DNA of 64,000 bases from Streptomyces longwoodensis (GCF_001514125.1 NZ_KQ948553.1:248001-312000); one strand, 5' to 3'. Counted from the first letter of the stretch, positions 51,651-60,724 are shown. The notes: a model not told the origin generated them from the letters alone. Program-made: numbers and translations.

Positions 51651-52397
51651 TTGAGCGTTCCGTACGAGACGACAGCGTACGAACCAGCCGAGTCGCCCGA
51701 GTCTCCGGAGGAGCACCTCGCGCGGCTTCTCGGCCGTGCCCTGAACTCCTTCGAGCTGCCCGACGACACGATACGGCAGCTCGACTGCGCGCTCGCGCAC
51801 GACAGCTCGTTGCACTCGGCGCACCACAGCGCGGGCCTGCACCGTGAGACGTACCGGCACACCTGGCTGCTGGCCGACGGCTCGGCTCTGACCCTGTGGG
51901 AGCTCGTCCACAACACTGCGCCGGGCAGCGAGCCGCAGCACGAGGTGTACGTCGACGAGGAGGAGCTGCGCGCCGCCACCGGCCGCCTGCCCCTGCCGCC
52001 GGACACCCCGGACTTCGAGCTGCCGGTGCTGGTGCAGCTGTCCCCGATCCCCATGCCCCGCCACGAGTACGTGCCGGACGACTCGGCCGACCACGCCCGC
52101 CGCCTGCTGCGCCGCGCGGAGAACGCGGACCGGCCGGGGCAGGACCTGGCCGACCTGCTGAGCACCGCGTGCGCCCACCAGATCACCCAGGCGTTCGGCC
52201 GCCCCTGCCGGGCGGGCCGCATCGGGCTCGGGTACGCGCTCTACGAGCACGCGTTCCTGCTCCGCGACGGCCGGGAGCTCTCCCTGTGGGAGGTCGAGCA
52301 CACGGCCACGCCCGACGGCCGGCACATGTGCGAGGTGTACCCGTCGGAGGCGGAGGCCCGCGAGGCGATGGAGCGCCGGGCGGCGCAGGTGGGCTGA
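51651..52397 (+). CDS. DUF6227 family protein with internal duplication
   Basis: 248 aa, cytoplasmic, acidic. Two similar segments are seen: HTWLLADGSALTLWELVHN with HEVYVDEEE (about 70-105), and HAFLLRDGRELSLWEVEHT with CEVYPSEAE (about 205-240). The central part carries LARLLGRALNSFELPD-like helices. Unknown function, restricted to actinobacteria as far as I know. TTG 51651 is supported by GGGAG 6 bases upstream. Confidence 0.85.
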   Translation: MSVPYETTAYEPAESPESPEEHLARLLGRALNSFELPDDTIRQLDCALAHDSSLHSAHHSAGLHRETYRHTWLLADGSALTLWELVHNTAPGSEPQHEVYVDEEELRAATGRLPLPPDTPDFELPVLVQLSPIPMPRHEYVPDDSADHARRLLRRAENADRPGQDLADLLSTACAHQITQAFGRPCRAGRIGLGYALYEHAFLLRDGRELSLWEVEHTATPDGRHMCEVYPSEAEAREAMERRAAQVG

Positions 52398-52417
52398 CCC
52401 GGACCCACCCACACGAG

Positions 52418-52458
52418 CGGCCGACCACGCGCCCCGCAGGGGGCTCCGTGGTCGGCCG
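52418..52458. terminator. Bidirectional terminator between DUF6227 and fruA
   Basis: CGGCCGACCACG (52418-52429) and CGTGGTCGGCCG (52447-52458) form a perfect 12-bp stem; the loop region contains further GC pairing. The genes converge. Confidence 0.85.
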
Positions 52459-52519
52459 TCGTCGTACAGTCCCGATCCCGATCCCGGTCCCGTGGCGGTA
52501 CCGGCTCCCGCCGGTCCGC

Positions 52520-54709
52520 TCACGCCGCGACCGGCTGCTCCTCGGGTTCCGGCGCCGTCGGCGTGGTGCCGCCGTCCGCCGTCTCCGTGGGCGTAGTGCC
52601 CGGAGCCGGCTTGCGCAGGCCCTTGAGCAGGACGACCAGGGCGGTGGTGGCGCAGACGCCGGCCGCGATGGCGACCAGGTAGAGCAGCGGGTTGCCGATC
52701 AGCGGGACCACGAAGATGCCGCCGTGCGGGGCGCGCAGGGTGGCGCCGAACGTCATCGACAGGGCACCGGTGATCGCGCCGCCCACCATCGAGGACGGGA
52801 TGACGCGCAGCGGGTCCGCCGCGGCGAACGGGATCGCGCCCTCGGAGATGAAGGACGCACCGAGCACCCAGGCGGCCTTGCCGTTCTCGCGCTCGGTCGG
52901 GGTGAACAGCTTGCCGCGCACGGTCGTGGCCAGGGCCATCGCCAGCGGCGGGACCATGCCGGCGGCCATCACCGCGGCCATGATCTTCATCGCCGAGTCG
53001 CCCGGGTCGGAGACCGCGATGCCGGCGGTGGCGAAGGTGTAGGCGACCTTGTTGACCGGGCCGCCGAGGTCGAAGCACATCATCAGACCGAGCAGGGTGC
53101 CGAGCAGGACGGCGTTGGTGCCGGTGAGGCCGTTGAGCCAGTCGGTCATGGCCTTCTGGGCGGAGGCGATGGGCTTGCCGATCACCACGAACATCAGGAA
53201 CCCGACGATCGCCGAGGAGATCAGCGGGATCACCACCACCGGCATGATGCCGCGCAGGGCCGCCGGGATGCGCACCCGCTGGATCGCCATCACTACGCCA
53301 CCGGCGATCAGACCGGCGGCCAGACCGCCGAGGAAGCCCGCGTTGATGGTGAGGGAGATCGCGCCGCCCACGAAGCCGGGGACCAGGCCCGGCCGGTCGG
53401 CCATGCCGTAGGCGATGTACCCGGCCAGGACCGGGACCAGGAAGCCGAAGGCCACGCCGCCGATCTGGAAGAGCAGCGCGCCCCAGCTGTCGGCCTGGGT
53501 CCAGAGGAAGTGGTCCATCACCGACGGCGCCTTGTTGATCTTGTAGCCGCCGATGGCGAAGCCGAGGGCGATCAGCAGACCGCCCGCCGCGACGAACGGG
53601 ACCATGTAACTCACGCCGGACATGAGCCACTTGCGCAGCTTCGTGCCGTAGCCCTCGGTGGAGTCACCGGTCCGCTCCACCGGCGTGCCCGCGCCCGCAC
53701 CCCGGCCCGCGCCCGCACCCCGGCCCGCGGCCGCCGGTGCCGTGGCCTCGCCGCGTGCCGCCTTCGCCCGGACCTCGGCGATCAGCTCGGCGGGGCGGTT
53801 GATGCCCGCCTTCACGCCGACGTCCACGGTCGGCTTGCCGGCGAAGCGGTCCTTCTCCCGGACCGGCACGTCGTGCGCGAAGATCACGGCGTCCGCCGCG
53901 GCGATCACCGCCGGGTCGAGCCGGGTGAAGCCCGCCGAGCCCTGCGGCTCGACGGTGATCTCGACACCCGCCTCACGGCCGGCGTTCTCCAGGGACTCGG
54001 CCGCCATGTACGTGTGGGCGATGCCGGTCGGGCAGGAGGTGACGGCGACGATCCGGAACGGGCCCGCCGGGGCGGAGTCGGCAGGGGCCGCGGTCGGGGC
54101 CGGGACCGGGGCCGCGGCCGTACTGCCCGCCGTGGCGCCGGCGGAGGCCGCCCCCGGCGCCACGGCGGAGTCATAAGAAGCCGAGGCGGAGTCGTCGGAG
54201 ACCGGGGCGGAGTCGTCGGAGGCCGGGGCAGCACTCACCGCGCCCGTCCCACCGGCCACCCGCGGCGCCTCGTCCCCGCGGATCAGCGCCGCCGCGCCCT
54301 CCGCGTCCGGCACCGACCGCAGCGCGGCGGTGAAGTCGGCGTTCATCAGCTGGCGGGCCAGGGACGACAGGATCGTCAGGTGGGCGTCGTCCGCACCGGC
54401 CGGAGCGGCGATGAGGAAGATCAGGTCGGCCGGGCCGTCCGGCGCGCCGAAGTCGATGCCGGCGGCGCTGCGCCCGAAGGCGAGGGTCGGCTCGGTGACG
54501 TGCGCGCTGCGGCAGTGCGGGATGCCAATGCCGCCGTCCAGGCCGGTCGGCATCTGGGCCTCGCGGGCGGCCACGTCGGCGAGGAAGCCGTCGAGGTCGG
54601 TCACCCGGCCCTGGGCGACCATGCGCTCGGCGAGGGATCGCGCCGCCGCTTCCTTGGTGTCGGCGGACAGGTCGAGATCGACCAGGTCCGCGGTGATCAT
54701 GTCGCTCAT
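52520..54709 (-). CDS. fruA: PTS fructose transporter subunit IIABC
   Basis: 729 aa. Domain order IIA (phospho-His65 in GIGIPHCRS, about 1-145), Ala/Ser/Asp linker, IIB (phospho-Cys226 in VTSCPTGIAHTYMAAE), an Arg/Gly/Ala linker, and the membrane IIC domain (about 360-700, SGVSYMVPFVAAGGLL). Imports fructose as fructose-1-phosphate. ATG 54709 has GGAG 7 bases upstream. With fruK and fruR it is one operon in the order fruR-fruK-fruA. Confidence 0.95.
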   Translation of the reverse strand: MSDMITADLVDLDLSADTKEAAARSLAERMVAQGRVTDLDGFLADVAAREAQMPTGLDGGIGIPHCRSAHVTEPTLAFGRSAAGIDFGAPDGPADLIFLIAAPAGADDAHLTILSSLARQLMNADFTAALRSVPDAEGAAALIRGDEAPRVAGGTGAVSAAPASDDSAPVSDDSASASYDSAVAPGAASAGATAGSTAAAPVPAPTAAPADSAPAGPFRIVAVTSCPTGIAHTYMAAESLENAGREAGVEITVEPQGSAGFTRLDPAVIAAADAVIFAHDVPVREKDRFAGKPTVDVGVKAGINRPAELIAEVRAKAARGEATAPAAAGRGAGAGRGAGAGTPVERTGDSTEGYGTKLRKWLMSGVSYMVPFVAAGGLLIALGFAIGGYKINKAPSVMDHFLWTQADSWGALLFQIGGVAFGFLVPVLAGYIAYGMADRPGLVPGFVGGAISLTINAGFLGGLAAGLIAGGVVMAIQRVRIPAALRGIMPVVVIPLISSAIVGFLMFVVIGKPIASAQKAMTDWLNGLTGTNAVLLGTLLGLMMCFDLGGPVNKVAYTFATAGIAVSDPGDSAMKIMAAVMAAGMVPPLAMALATTVRGKLFTPTERENGKAAWVLGASFISEGAIPFAAADPLRVIPSSMVGGAITGALSMTFGATLRAPHGGIFVVPLIGNPLLYLVAIAAGVCATTALVVLLKGLRKPAPGTTPTETADGGTTPTAPEPEEQPVAA

Positions 54710-54954
54710 CGCGGGCTCCTTCGCACGCGTATCGCCCGGGCAGTCAGGGGGTGGGCGTGATGGGGGACGGGGGTACTGCGGGGGGCTGCCGGAGGCAGGG
54801 GGAGGACCAGGTGCGGGTGCCGAAGGTGGCAGCGGACGGGGGCGCGTGACGGGGAGCCACGCCGCTCCGGCGCCGCGAGAAGGAACGGCGCAGGGACCGT
54901 CGGAGCCGTCGGAGCCGTCGGAGCCGTCGGAGCCGTCGGAGCCGTCGGCGTCAT
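54706..54954 (-). CDS. Possible 82-residue ORF bridging fruK and fruA
   Basis: ATG 54954 overlaps the fruK stop (ATGA) and the ORF's own stop overlaps the fruA start (ATGA), so all three could be translated in series. The product would be Pro/Ala/Arg-rich: it begins MTPTAPTAP repeats, then PVRCHLRHPHLVLPLPP. No domain. Third-position GC is about 77 %, lower than neighbours, which argues against long-term coding selection. Confidence 0.3.
   Translation of the reverse strand: MTPTAPTAPTAPTAPTAPTVPAPFLLAAPERRGSPSRAPVRCHLRHPHLVLPLPPAAPRSTPVPHHAHPLTARAIRVRRSPR
54897..54950. repeat. Six 9-bp tandem repeats after fruK
   Basis: CCGTCGGAG x5 plus one CCGTCGGCG, ending at the fruK stop. Minus-strand reading in the bridging ORF gives Ala-Pro-Thr tripeptides. 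Confidence 0.85.
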
Positions 54955-55898
54955 GACACCGGCTCCGTCAGTTCCCGGTCGGCCGGGACGTCCGCCGTCA
55001 CCGTCACCGCGGCCGGGTCGAGGGCGGCCGGGGTCGGCATCACGCTGCCGGGCAGCTGGACGGCGGCCGCGCCGTGCGCGACGGCCGAGGCCAGGGCTTC
55101 GGGACCGCTGCCGCCGGCGACGAGGAAACCGGCGAGGGAGGAGTCGCCCGCGCCGACGTTGCTGCGCACGGTCCCCACGCGCGCGGTGGCGAACCAGGTG
55201 CCGGCGTCCTCCACCAGCAGCTGGCCGTCCGCGCCCAGGCTGGCGAGGACGGCGCGCGCGCCCATGCCGCGCAGTTCCTCGGCCGCCTTGACCGCGTCGC
55301 CCACGGTCGCCAGGGGGCGCCCGACGGCCTGCGCGAGCTCCTCGGCGTTGGGCTTCACCACGTCGGGCGCCGCGCGCAGCGCCTCCAGCAGCGCGGGCCC
55401 CGAGGTGTCGAGCGCGATCCGCGCGCCCGAGGCGTGCGCCCGGGTGACGACGTCGGCGTACCAGGAGGGGGCGAGGCCGCGCGGGAGGCTGCCGCAGCAG
55501 GCGATCCACGTGGCCTCGCGGGACTGCTCGCGCACGGTCTCCAGGAGCAGTTCCTGCTCGGCGGCGGACAGCTCCGGACCGGGCGCGTTGATCTTGGTGA
55601 GGACGCCGTCGGACTCGGCGAGCGCGATGTTGGACCGGGTGGCGCCAGCCACCGGCACGGGGGCGACCTCGATGCCCTGCGCGTCGAGCAGGTCGGCGAC
55701 GAGGGCGCCCGGCGCACCGCCCAGGGGCAGGACGGCGACCGTGCGCCGGCCGGCGGCGGCGACGGCCCGGGAGACGTTCACGCCCTTGCCGCCCGGGTCC
55801 ATGCGCTCGCCCGACGCGCGGATGACCTCGCCGCGGTCCAGGGAGGGGACCTCGTAGGTGCGGTCCAGGGAGGGGTTCGGGGTGACGGTGAGGATCAT
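54951..55898 (-). CDS. fruK: 1-phosphofructokinase
   Basis: 315 aa PfkB-family kinase. Phosphorylates fructose-1-phosphate to fructose-1,6-bisphosphate. Seen: MILTVTPNPSLDRTY start, substrate motif MDPGGKGVNVSRAV (about 33-46), and catalytic GAGDSSLAGFL with Asp near residue 254. ATG 55898 overlaps the fruR stop (ATGA). Confidence 0.95.
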   Translation of the reverse strand: MILTVTPNPSLDRTYEVPSLDRGEVIRASGERMDPGGKGVNVSRAVAAAGRRTVAVLPLGGAPGALVADLLDAQGIEVAPVPVAGATRSNIALAESDGVLTKINAPGPELSAAEQELLLETVREQSREATWIACCGSLPRGLAPSWYADVVTRAHASGARIALDTSGPALLEALRAAPDVVKPNAEELAQAVGRPLATVGDAVKAAEELRGMGARAVLASLGADGQLLVEDAGTWFATARVGTVRSNVGAGDSSLAGFLVAGGSGPEALASAVAHGAAAVQLPGSVMPTPAALDPAAVTVTADVPADRELTEPVS

Positions 55899-56656
55899 GC
55901 GCGCACCACTTCCGTGCCGCCGCGCTCGATCGCGGCCGCGTCGTCGGGGCTCAGCCCGCTGTCGGTGATCAGCAGGTCCACGTCGCCGAGGGCGCCGAAG
56001 CGGGCGAAGTGCTCCTGGCCGTGCTTGGCGGAGTCGGCGAGGAGGACGACCCGGCGGGCGGCGGCCATCGCGGCCCGCTTGACGGCGGCCTCGGCGAGGT
56101 CGGGGGTGGTCAGCCCGTGCTCGACCGAGAAGCCGTTGGCGGCGACGAACAGCACGTCGGCGCGGATCTCGCCGTACGCCCGCAGCGCCCAGGCGTCCAC
56201 GGCGGCGCGCGTACGGTGCCGTACGCGCCCCCCGATCAGGTGGAGCTGCATCCCCGGGTGGTCCGCGAGGCGGGCCGCGATGGGCAGGGAGTGCGTGACG
56301 ACGGTGAGGTCGGCCTCCAGGGGCAGGGCGGCGGCGAGGCGGGCGACCGTCGTACCGGCGTCGAGGATCATCGTGCCCTCGGCCGGCACCTCGGCGAGGG
56401 CCGCCTTGGCGATGCGGTCCTTCTCGTCGGCGGCGGTGCCCTCACGCTCGGCGAGGTCCGGCTCGAAGTCGAGGCGTCCGGCGGGGATGGCCCCGCCGTG
56501 CACGCGGCGGACCAGGCCGGCGCGGTCCAGGGCCTTCAGGTCCCGGCGGATGGTCTCCGCGGTCACCTGGAACTCCTCGGCCAGCGAGAGCACGTCCACC
56601 CGGCCGCCGTCGCGCGCGAGCCGCAGGATCTCCTGCTGCCGCTCCGGTGCGTACAT
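55895..56656 (-). CDS. fruR: DeoR family repressor of the fructose operon
   Basis: 253 aa. N-terminal DeoR helix-turn-helix (RQQEILRLARDGGRVDVLSLAEEFQVTAETIRRDLKAL, in order about 6-43) and DeoRC sugar-binding domain with LDAGTTVARLAAAL and the sensor-type C-terminal NGFSVEHGLTTPDLAEAAVKRA. ATG 56656 has GGAGG 9 bases upstream. First gene of the operon, so it likely regulates itself with fruKA. Confidence 0.93.
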   Translation of the reverse strand: MYAPERQQEILRLARDGGRVDVLSLAEEFQVTAETIRRDLKALDRAGLVRRVHGGAIPAGRLDFEPDLAEREGTAADEKDRIAKAALAEVPAEGTMILDAGTTVARLAAALPLEADLTVVTHSLPIAARLADHPGMQLHLIGGRVRHRTRAAVDAWALRAYGEIRADVLFVAANGFSVEHGLTTPDLAEAAVKRAAMAAARRVVLLADSAKHGQEHFARFGALGDVDLLITDSGLSPDDAAAIERGGTEVVRA

Positions 56657-56736
56657 GTCCGTTCGCCTCCGCGTCATGCCCGAACGTGTGGTTTCGCCGT
56701 GACGCTACGCCCGGATATCCGGAAAGTAAACAGGTA

Positions 56737-56749
56737 CGGACCCGGTCCG
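56737..56749. promoter_or_regulatory. Palindrome in the fruR promoter region
   Basis: CGGACC-C-GGTCCG is a perfect 13-bp palindrome 81 bp upstream of fruR, next to an AT-rich stretch (AAAGTAAACAGG). Candidate FruR operator. Confidence 0.45.
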
Positions 56750-56822
56750 GACACAAACGGGCGGCACTCAGGGTGCTGGGACACGCGAACGGACACCCGT
56801 CCCGGACACCCGGACACGCGAA

Positions 56823-56857
56823 CGGGCCCGGCACCCCCTCACGGAGTGCCGGGCCCG
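56823..56857 (-). terminator. Terminator of the DHA2 MFS gene
   Basis: CGGGCCCGGCAC (56823-56834) and GTGCCGGGCCCG (56846-56857), a perfect 12-bp stem with an 11-base loop, 21 bp after the stop. Confidence 0.85.
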
Positions 56858-56877
56858 CCGGAGCCGAGAGCCCAGGG

Positions 56878-58443
56878 TCAGGGCACCAGCGCAGGCGGCG
56901 CAGGCTCCCCGTCCCGCTCCCCCGCCGTGGACGGCGCCGGGGCCCCGGCCCCCTCGAGGTGCTGGGCCGGACGCCGGGGCAGGGCGAACATCAGCAGGAA
57001 GATCGCGCCCATCACCACGGCCACCCAGACCAGCGCGTGCTGGAAGGCGTTCACGAAGGCGGGGCCGATCCGGTCCGGGGTGAGGTGGTCGGAGATCTGC
57101 CCGAAGAAGACGACGGACACCAGGCCGAGGCCGAGCGCGTTGCCCATCTGCTGCACGGTGTTGATCAGCCCGGACGCCGAGCCGGCGTGCTCGCGCGGCA
57201 CCCCGGAGAGGATCGCGTCCGTCAGCGGGGCGACGATCAGGCCCATGCCGAGACCCATCACGACCAGCGGGAGCGCCATCTGCCAGGGGGCGATGTCGAG
57301 GCCGTAGCGATCGGACTCCGCGATGTAGAGCAGCACGCCGAGGGCCATCGTCAGGGCGCCCGCCTGGAGGACCCCGCGGCCGAAGCGCGGGACGAGCTGC
57401 TGCACGGACAGCCCGGCCGCCACCGACACCGCGATGGAGAACGGCACGCCCGTCAGACCGGCGCGCAGCGGGCTCCAGCCCAGCCCGATCTGCATGTACA
57501 GCGTCCAGACCAGGAAGAACACGCCGAGCGCGACGCCGAAGACGGTCTGCACGGCGATGCCCGCGGCGAAGGACTTCACCCGGAACAGGGACAGCTCGAT
57601 CAGCGGGGAGCCGTCGCGGGCGGCCTTGCGCCGCTCGTAGGCGACCAGCACGCCGAACACCACGAGCGCGCCGGCCATGGACCCGTACCCCCACAGCGGC
57701 CAGCCCAGCTCACGGCCGCGGGTCAGCGGGTAGAGCAGCATCAGCAGGCCGAGGCTGACCAGGGCGACCCCGACCAGGTCGAGCTTGAGGGCGTGCGGGG
57801 CGCGCGACTCGGTGATGAAGCGGCGGCCCAGGACCAGGGCCGCGATGCCGACCGGCAGGTTGATCAGGAAGATCGGGCGCCATTCGAGGCCGAAGAGGTT
57901 CCACTCGGTGAGCAGGGCGCCGAGCAGCGGGCCCGACACCGCGCCGAGTCCGACGATCGCGCCGAACAGCCCGAACACCTTGCCGCGCTCGTGCGCCGGG
58001 AAGGTGGCGTGCACGATCGACAGCACCTGCGGGACCATCATCGCCGCCATCGCGCCCTGCAGGATGCGGGAGGCGACCAGCATCTCCGGGTTCACGGCGA
58101 AGCCGCACAGGGCGGAGGCGACGGTGAACCCGGCGACGCCGAGCAGGAACAGCCGCTTGCGGCCGTGGATGTCGCCGAGCCGCCCGCCGGTGATCAGGCC
58201 CGCGGCGAAGGCGAGCGCGTAGCCCGCGGTGATCCACTGGATCTGGCTGAAGGAGGCGCCGGCGTCGCGCTGGATCGACGGGATGGCGATGTTGACGATC
58301 GTGACGTCGACGAGGTCCATGAAGGCCGCCGTCATCACGATGGCCAGCGCGAACCATCGCGTCCGGTCGGGAGGCGCCGCGCCGGTCGGTCCGTCGGAGC
58401 GGGTGCTTTTCCGGGTGCCCGGGGTGGTCTCGTTCGAGGTCAT
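56878..58443 (-). CDS. DHA2 family MFS exporter (EmrB/QacA-like)
   Basis: 521 aa, fourteen helices. Conserved AAFMDLVDVTIVNIAIPSI (motif D1), GRLGDIHGRKRLFLLG (motif A) and the motif-C-like GLGAVSGPLLGALL. Probable drug/proton antiporter. ATG 58443 has TACCGT six bases upstream. Divergent from the WYL regulator with a 62-bp gap, so that regulator likely controls it. Confidence 0.93.
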   Translation of the reverse strand: MTSNETTPGTRKSTRSDGPTGAAPPDRTRWFALAIVMTAAFMDLVDVTIVNIAIPSIQRDAGASFSQIQWITAGYALAFAAGLITGGRLGDIHGRKRLFLLGVAGFTVASALCGFAVNPEMLVASRILQGAMAAMMVPQVLSIVHATFPAHERGKVFGLFGAIVGLGAVSGPLLGALLTEWNLFGLEWRPIFLINLPVGIAALVLGRRFITESRAPHALKLDLVGVALVSLGLLMLLYPLTRGRELGWPLWGYGSMAGALVVFGVLVAYERRKAARDGSPLIELSLFRVKSFAAGIAVQTVFGVALGVFFLVWTLYMQIGLGWSPLRAGLTGVPFSIAVSVAAGLSVQQLVPRFGRGVLQAGALTMALGVLLYIAESDRYGLDIAPWQMALPLVVMGLGMGLIVAPLTDAILSGVPREHAGSASGLINTVQQMGNALGLGLVSVVFFGQISDHLTPDRIGPAFVNAFQHALVWVAVVMGAIFLLMFALPRRPAQHLEGAGAPAPSTAGERDGEPAPPALVP

Positions 58444-58505
58444 GCCGTCACGGTAGGACCGCAATAGGTCAGATCGTGTCCTAGTTCTGCGGCATCCTCG
58501 GTGAC

Positions 58506-59516
58506 ATGACGACGGACACCCCGGCCCGGCTCCTCCAGCTCCTGTCCCTCCTGCAGACGCCCCGCGAGTGGCCCGGCGGCGAGCTCGCCGACCGGCTCGG
58601 GGTGTCCCGGCGCACGGTCCGCCGGGACATCGACCGGCTGCGTGAACTCGGCTATCCGGTGCAGGCCACCCAGGGCGCCGACGGCGGCTACCGGCTGGTC
58701 GCGGGCAAGGCCATGCCGCCGCTCGTGCTGGACGACGAGGAGGCGGTGGCGATCGCGGTGGGCCTGCGCGCGGGCGCCGGGCACGCCCTGGAGGGCGTGG
58801 ACGAGGCGTCCGTGCGGGCGCTGGCCAAGCTGGAGCAGGTGCTGCCCGCACGGCTGCGCCACCGGGTGAGCACGCTCCAGGCCGCCACCACCCCGCTCAT
58901 CAACGGGGACGGGGCGCGCATCGCGCCCGAGACGCTGACCGTGATGGCGTCGGCGGTGGCCGGCCGGGAGCGGCTGCGGTTCGGGTACTGCGCCAAGGAC
59001 GGCACCGAGTCGCACCGCCTGACCGAGCCCTACCGGCTCGTCTCGACCGGCCGCCGCTGGTACCTGGTCGCCTACGACCTCGGGCGCGAGGACTGGCGGA
59101 CGTTCCGGGTGGACCGGGTGCGCGAGCCGTTCGCCACGGGGGCCCGGTTCTCGCCGCGCGAGCTGCCGGAGGGGGACGCGGCGGAGTACCTGCGGCGGTC
59201 GATCCGGCGGGGGCACGAGGGCGGGGAGTACGCGTTCGACGTGCTCTTCGAGGCGGACGCGGAGTTCGTGGCCGCCCGGCTGCCGACCTGGCTGGGCCGC
59301 CCGGAGCCCGAGCCGGGGACCGAGCCGCGGACCGGCGGCGAGGACGGTGCGCCGGCGCCGCGCTGGTGCCGGGTGCGCGGGACGACCGGCGACCCCGTGC
59401 AGTGGCTGGCGGTACGGCTGCTGATGGTGGGCTGCGACTTCCGGGTGCGCGCCCCCGAGGACCTGGTGACGTCGGTACGGGAGCTGGGCGTACGGCTCAC
59501 CCGCGCGGCGGGCTGA
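58506..59516 (+). CDS. WYL-domain transcriptional regulator (PafC/YafY-like)
   Basis: 336 aa. N-terminal HTH_11 (WPGGELADRLGVSRRTVRRDIDRLRELGYP, in order about 20-50), WYL domain (YCAKDGTESHRLTEPYRLVSTGRRWYLVAYD, about 160-190) that binds ligand or nucleic acid, and WCX C-terminal extension. GTG/ATG start at 58506. Divergent from the DHA2 exporter and the obvious candidate for its regulation. Confidence 0.92.
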   Translation: MTTDTPARLLQLLSLLQTPREWPGGELADRLGVSRRTVRRDIDRLRELGYPVQATQGADGGYRLVAGKAMPPLVLDDEEAVAIAVGLRAGAGHALEGVDEASVRALAKLEQVLPARLRHRVSTLQAATTPLINGDGARIAPETLTVMASAVAGRERLRFGYCAKDGTESHRLTEPYRLVSTGRRWYLVAYDLGREDWRTFRVDRVREPFATGARFSPRELPEGDAAEYLRRSIRRGHEGGEYAFDVLFEADAEFVAARLPTWLGRPEPEPGTEPRTGGEDGAPAPRWCRVRGTTGDPVQWLAVRLLMVGCDFRVRAPEDLVTSVRELGVRLTRAAG

Positions 59517-59537
59517 CCCGGACGCGGGACCGGCCCG

Positions 59538-59588
59538 CCGGACACCGGGCGGCACCGGACAGCGGGCGGCGCCGGATACCGGGCGGTC
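59538..59588. repeat. Three 17-bp tandem repeats between convergent genes
   Basis: CCGGACACCGGGCGGCA, CCGGACAGCGGGCGGCG, CCGGATACCGGGCGGTC. Each has an imperfect CCGG...CCGG core and could fold, so it may terminate both the WYL and TetR genes. Confidence 0.75.
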
Positions 59589-59621
59589 GCACCGCGCCCC
59601 GGTGATCTGTCCCGCCCGCTC

Positions 59622-60341
59622 TCAGGACCCGGCCAACCCCTCCCAGAACCCCCGCAGCGCCCGCAGGTTGGCCAGCGCCAGCTCCGCCGGGCCGTCGGGT
59701 CCCGTCGGTGCCGCCGCGCCCTGGGCCCACGTCTCCACCGCCACCCGTACGGCCGCTCCGGCCACCGCCGCCGCGAAGCGCAGGTCGGGTGCGGCAACGT
59801 TGTCGCGATGCAGCCGGGCGGCGAGGATGCCGGCCAGGGCGTCCTCGGAGGTGAGGCACACCTCCGCCCAGACCTTGCCCAGGGCGGGGTGGCCGGTGGC
59901 CAGCCGGATCAGGGTGCGGACCCACTCCCAGGAGGCCGTGGAGACACCGGCGCCGGGGGTCAGCGTGTGCCGGACCCCGTGCTCCAGCGCCTGGGCGACG
60001 GACAGGTGGGCCGGTGCCTCGCGGACCGCCTCGGCCCAGCGCTCGGCACCCGCCGCGTACAGGGGCGCGACGGCCTCTTCCTTGGTGGCGAAGTAGCGGT
60101 AGAAGGTGCGCGGTGCGATGCCGGCCGCTTGGGCGATGTCCTCGGCGCGGGTGGTGCGCAGTCCCTGGGTCGCGAAGAGCCGGGCCGCCGCCCTCGCGAT
60201 CTCCCACCGCGTCTGCGCCTTGCGCCGTTCCGTGAGCGAGGCGGGGGCGGCGGGGGAAGAGGAGGACGATGAGGGCGCCGAGGAAGACGAAGAAGGCGAG
60301 GCGGAGGGGGTGCTGCGCGGTGCGGGGGTGGAGCTGATCAC
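59622..60341 (-). CDS. TetR family regulator (SCO3201-like)
   Basis: 239 aa. A Ser-rich disordered N-terminus (about 1-35) precedes the helix-turn-helix (RRKAQTRWEIARAAARLFATQGLRTTRAEDIAQAAGIAPRTFYRYFATKEE, in order about 39-88). By order it corresponds to SCO3201, a TetR regulator whose overexpression represses development and antibiotic production in S. coelicolor (from memory). GTG 60341 has TAGCCT six bases upstream. A GTGGCA-CAATC-TGCCAC palindrome overlaps its promoter. Confidence 0.9.
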   Translation of the reverse strand: MISSTPAPRSTPSASPSSSSSAPSSSSSSPAAPASLTERRKAQTRWEIARAAARLFATQGLRTTRAEDIAQAAGIAPRTFYRYFATKEEAVAPLYAAGAERWAEAVREAPAHLSVAQALEHGVRHTLTPGAGVSTASWEWVRTLIRLATGHPALGKVWAEVCLTSEDALAGILAARLHRDNVAAPDLRFAAAVAGAAVRVAVETWAQGAAAPTGPDGPAELALANLRALRGFWEGLAGS

Positions 60342-60724
60342 GTCGGCAGGCTATGCCGCTGTGGCACAATCTGCCACCGGCGGGCCACCCCGGGGTTCAG
60401 GTACGGGGTGCCCCGCCTTTCCAGCGTGGTGCCCGCCCGTCGGGTGAGGGGCGGGCACAGGAGGAGCCGGCTCCGGCGCCCGGGGGGACAGGCGCCGGAG
60501 GCCGGCTCTGGGAGAGTCCCGGCGCCGGGGGGGATTGCGTCGGGACGTGGTCGTGGGTGGCCGCTCAGGTCGCTCCAAGAAGTGAGCTCCAGGGTTCCGT
60601 GCCTCGAACTCCCGTGCTCACCAAGGTTGTTCCCCGCCCCGCCGGGTTGAAGCGACGGTCCCCCGCCATGTTTGCGCGGGCTTCGGCCACCCGGCGTACG
60701 CCGGAAGGCCGGGGCCCGCGCCGC
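60342..60724. other. 383-bp intergenic region between TetR gene and hrdD
   Basis: No convincing gene. Besides the operator it holds three hairpins: GTGCCCGCCC/GGGCGGGCAC (60429-60458), a 17-bp stem with one bulge (60464-60480 with 60491-60508), and near the hrdD stop the palindrome CCGGCGTACGCCGG (60691-60704) inside a longer imperfect stem (about 60674-60722), the likely hrdD terminator. Confidence 0.6.
60361..60377. promoter_or_regulatory. Palindromic operator upstream of the TetR gene
   Basis: GTGGCA (60361-60366), CAATC, TGCCAC (60372-60377); 6-bp arms, located between the -35 and -10 of the tetR promoter (TAGCCT at 60348-60353 on the minus strand). Likely autoregulatory site. Confidence 0.6.
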
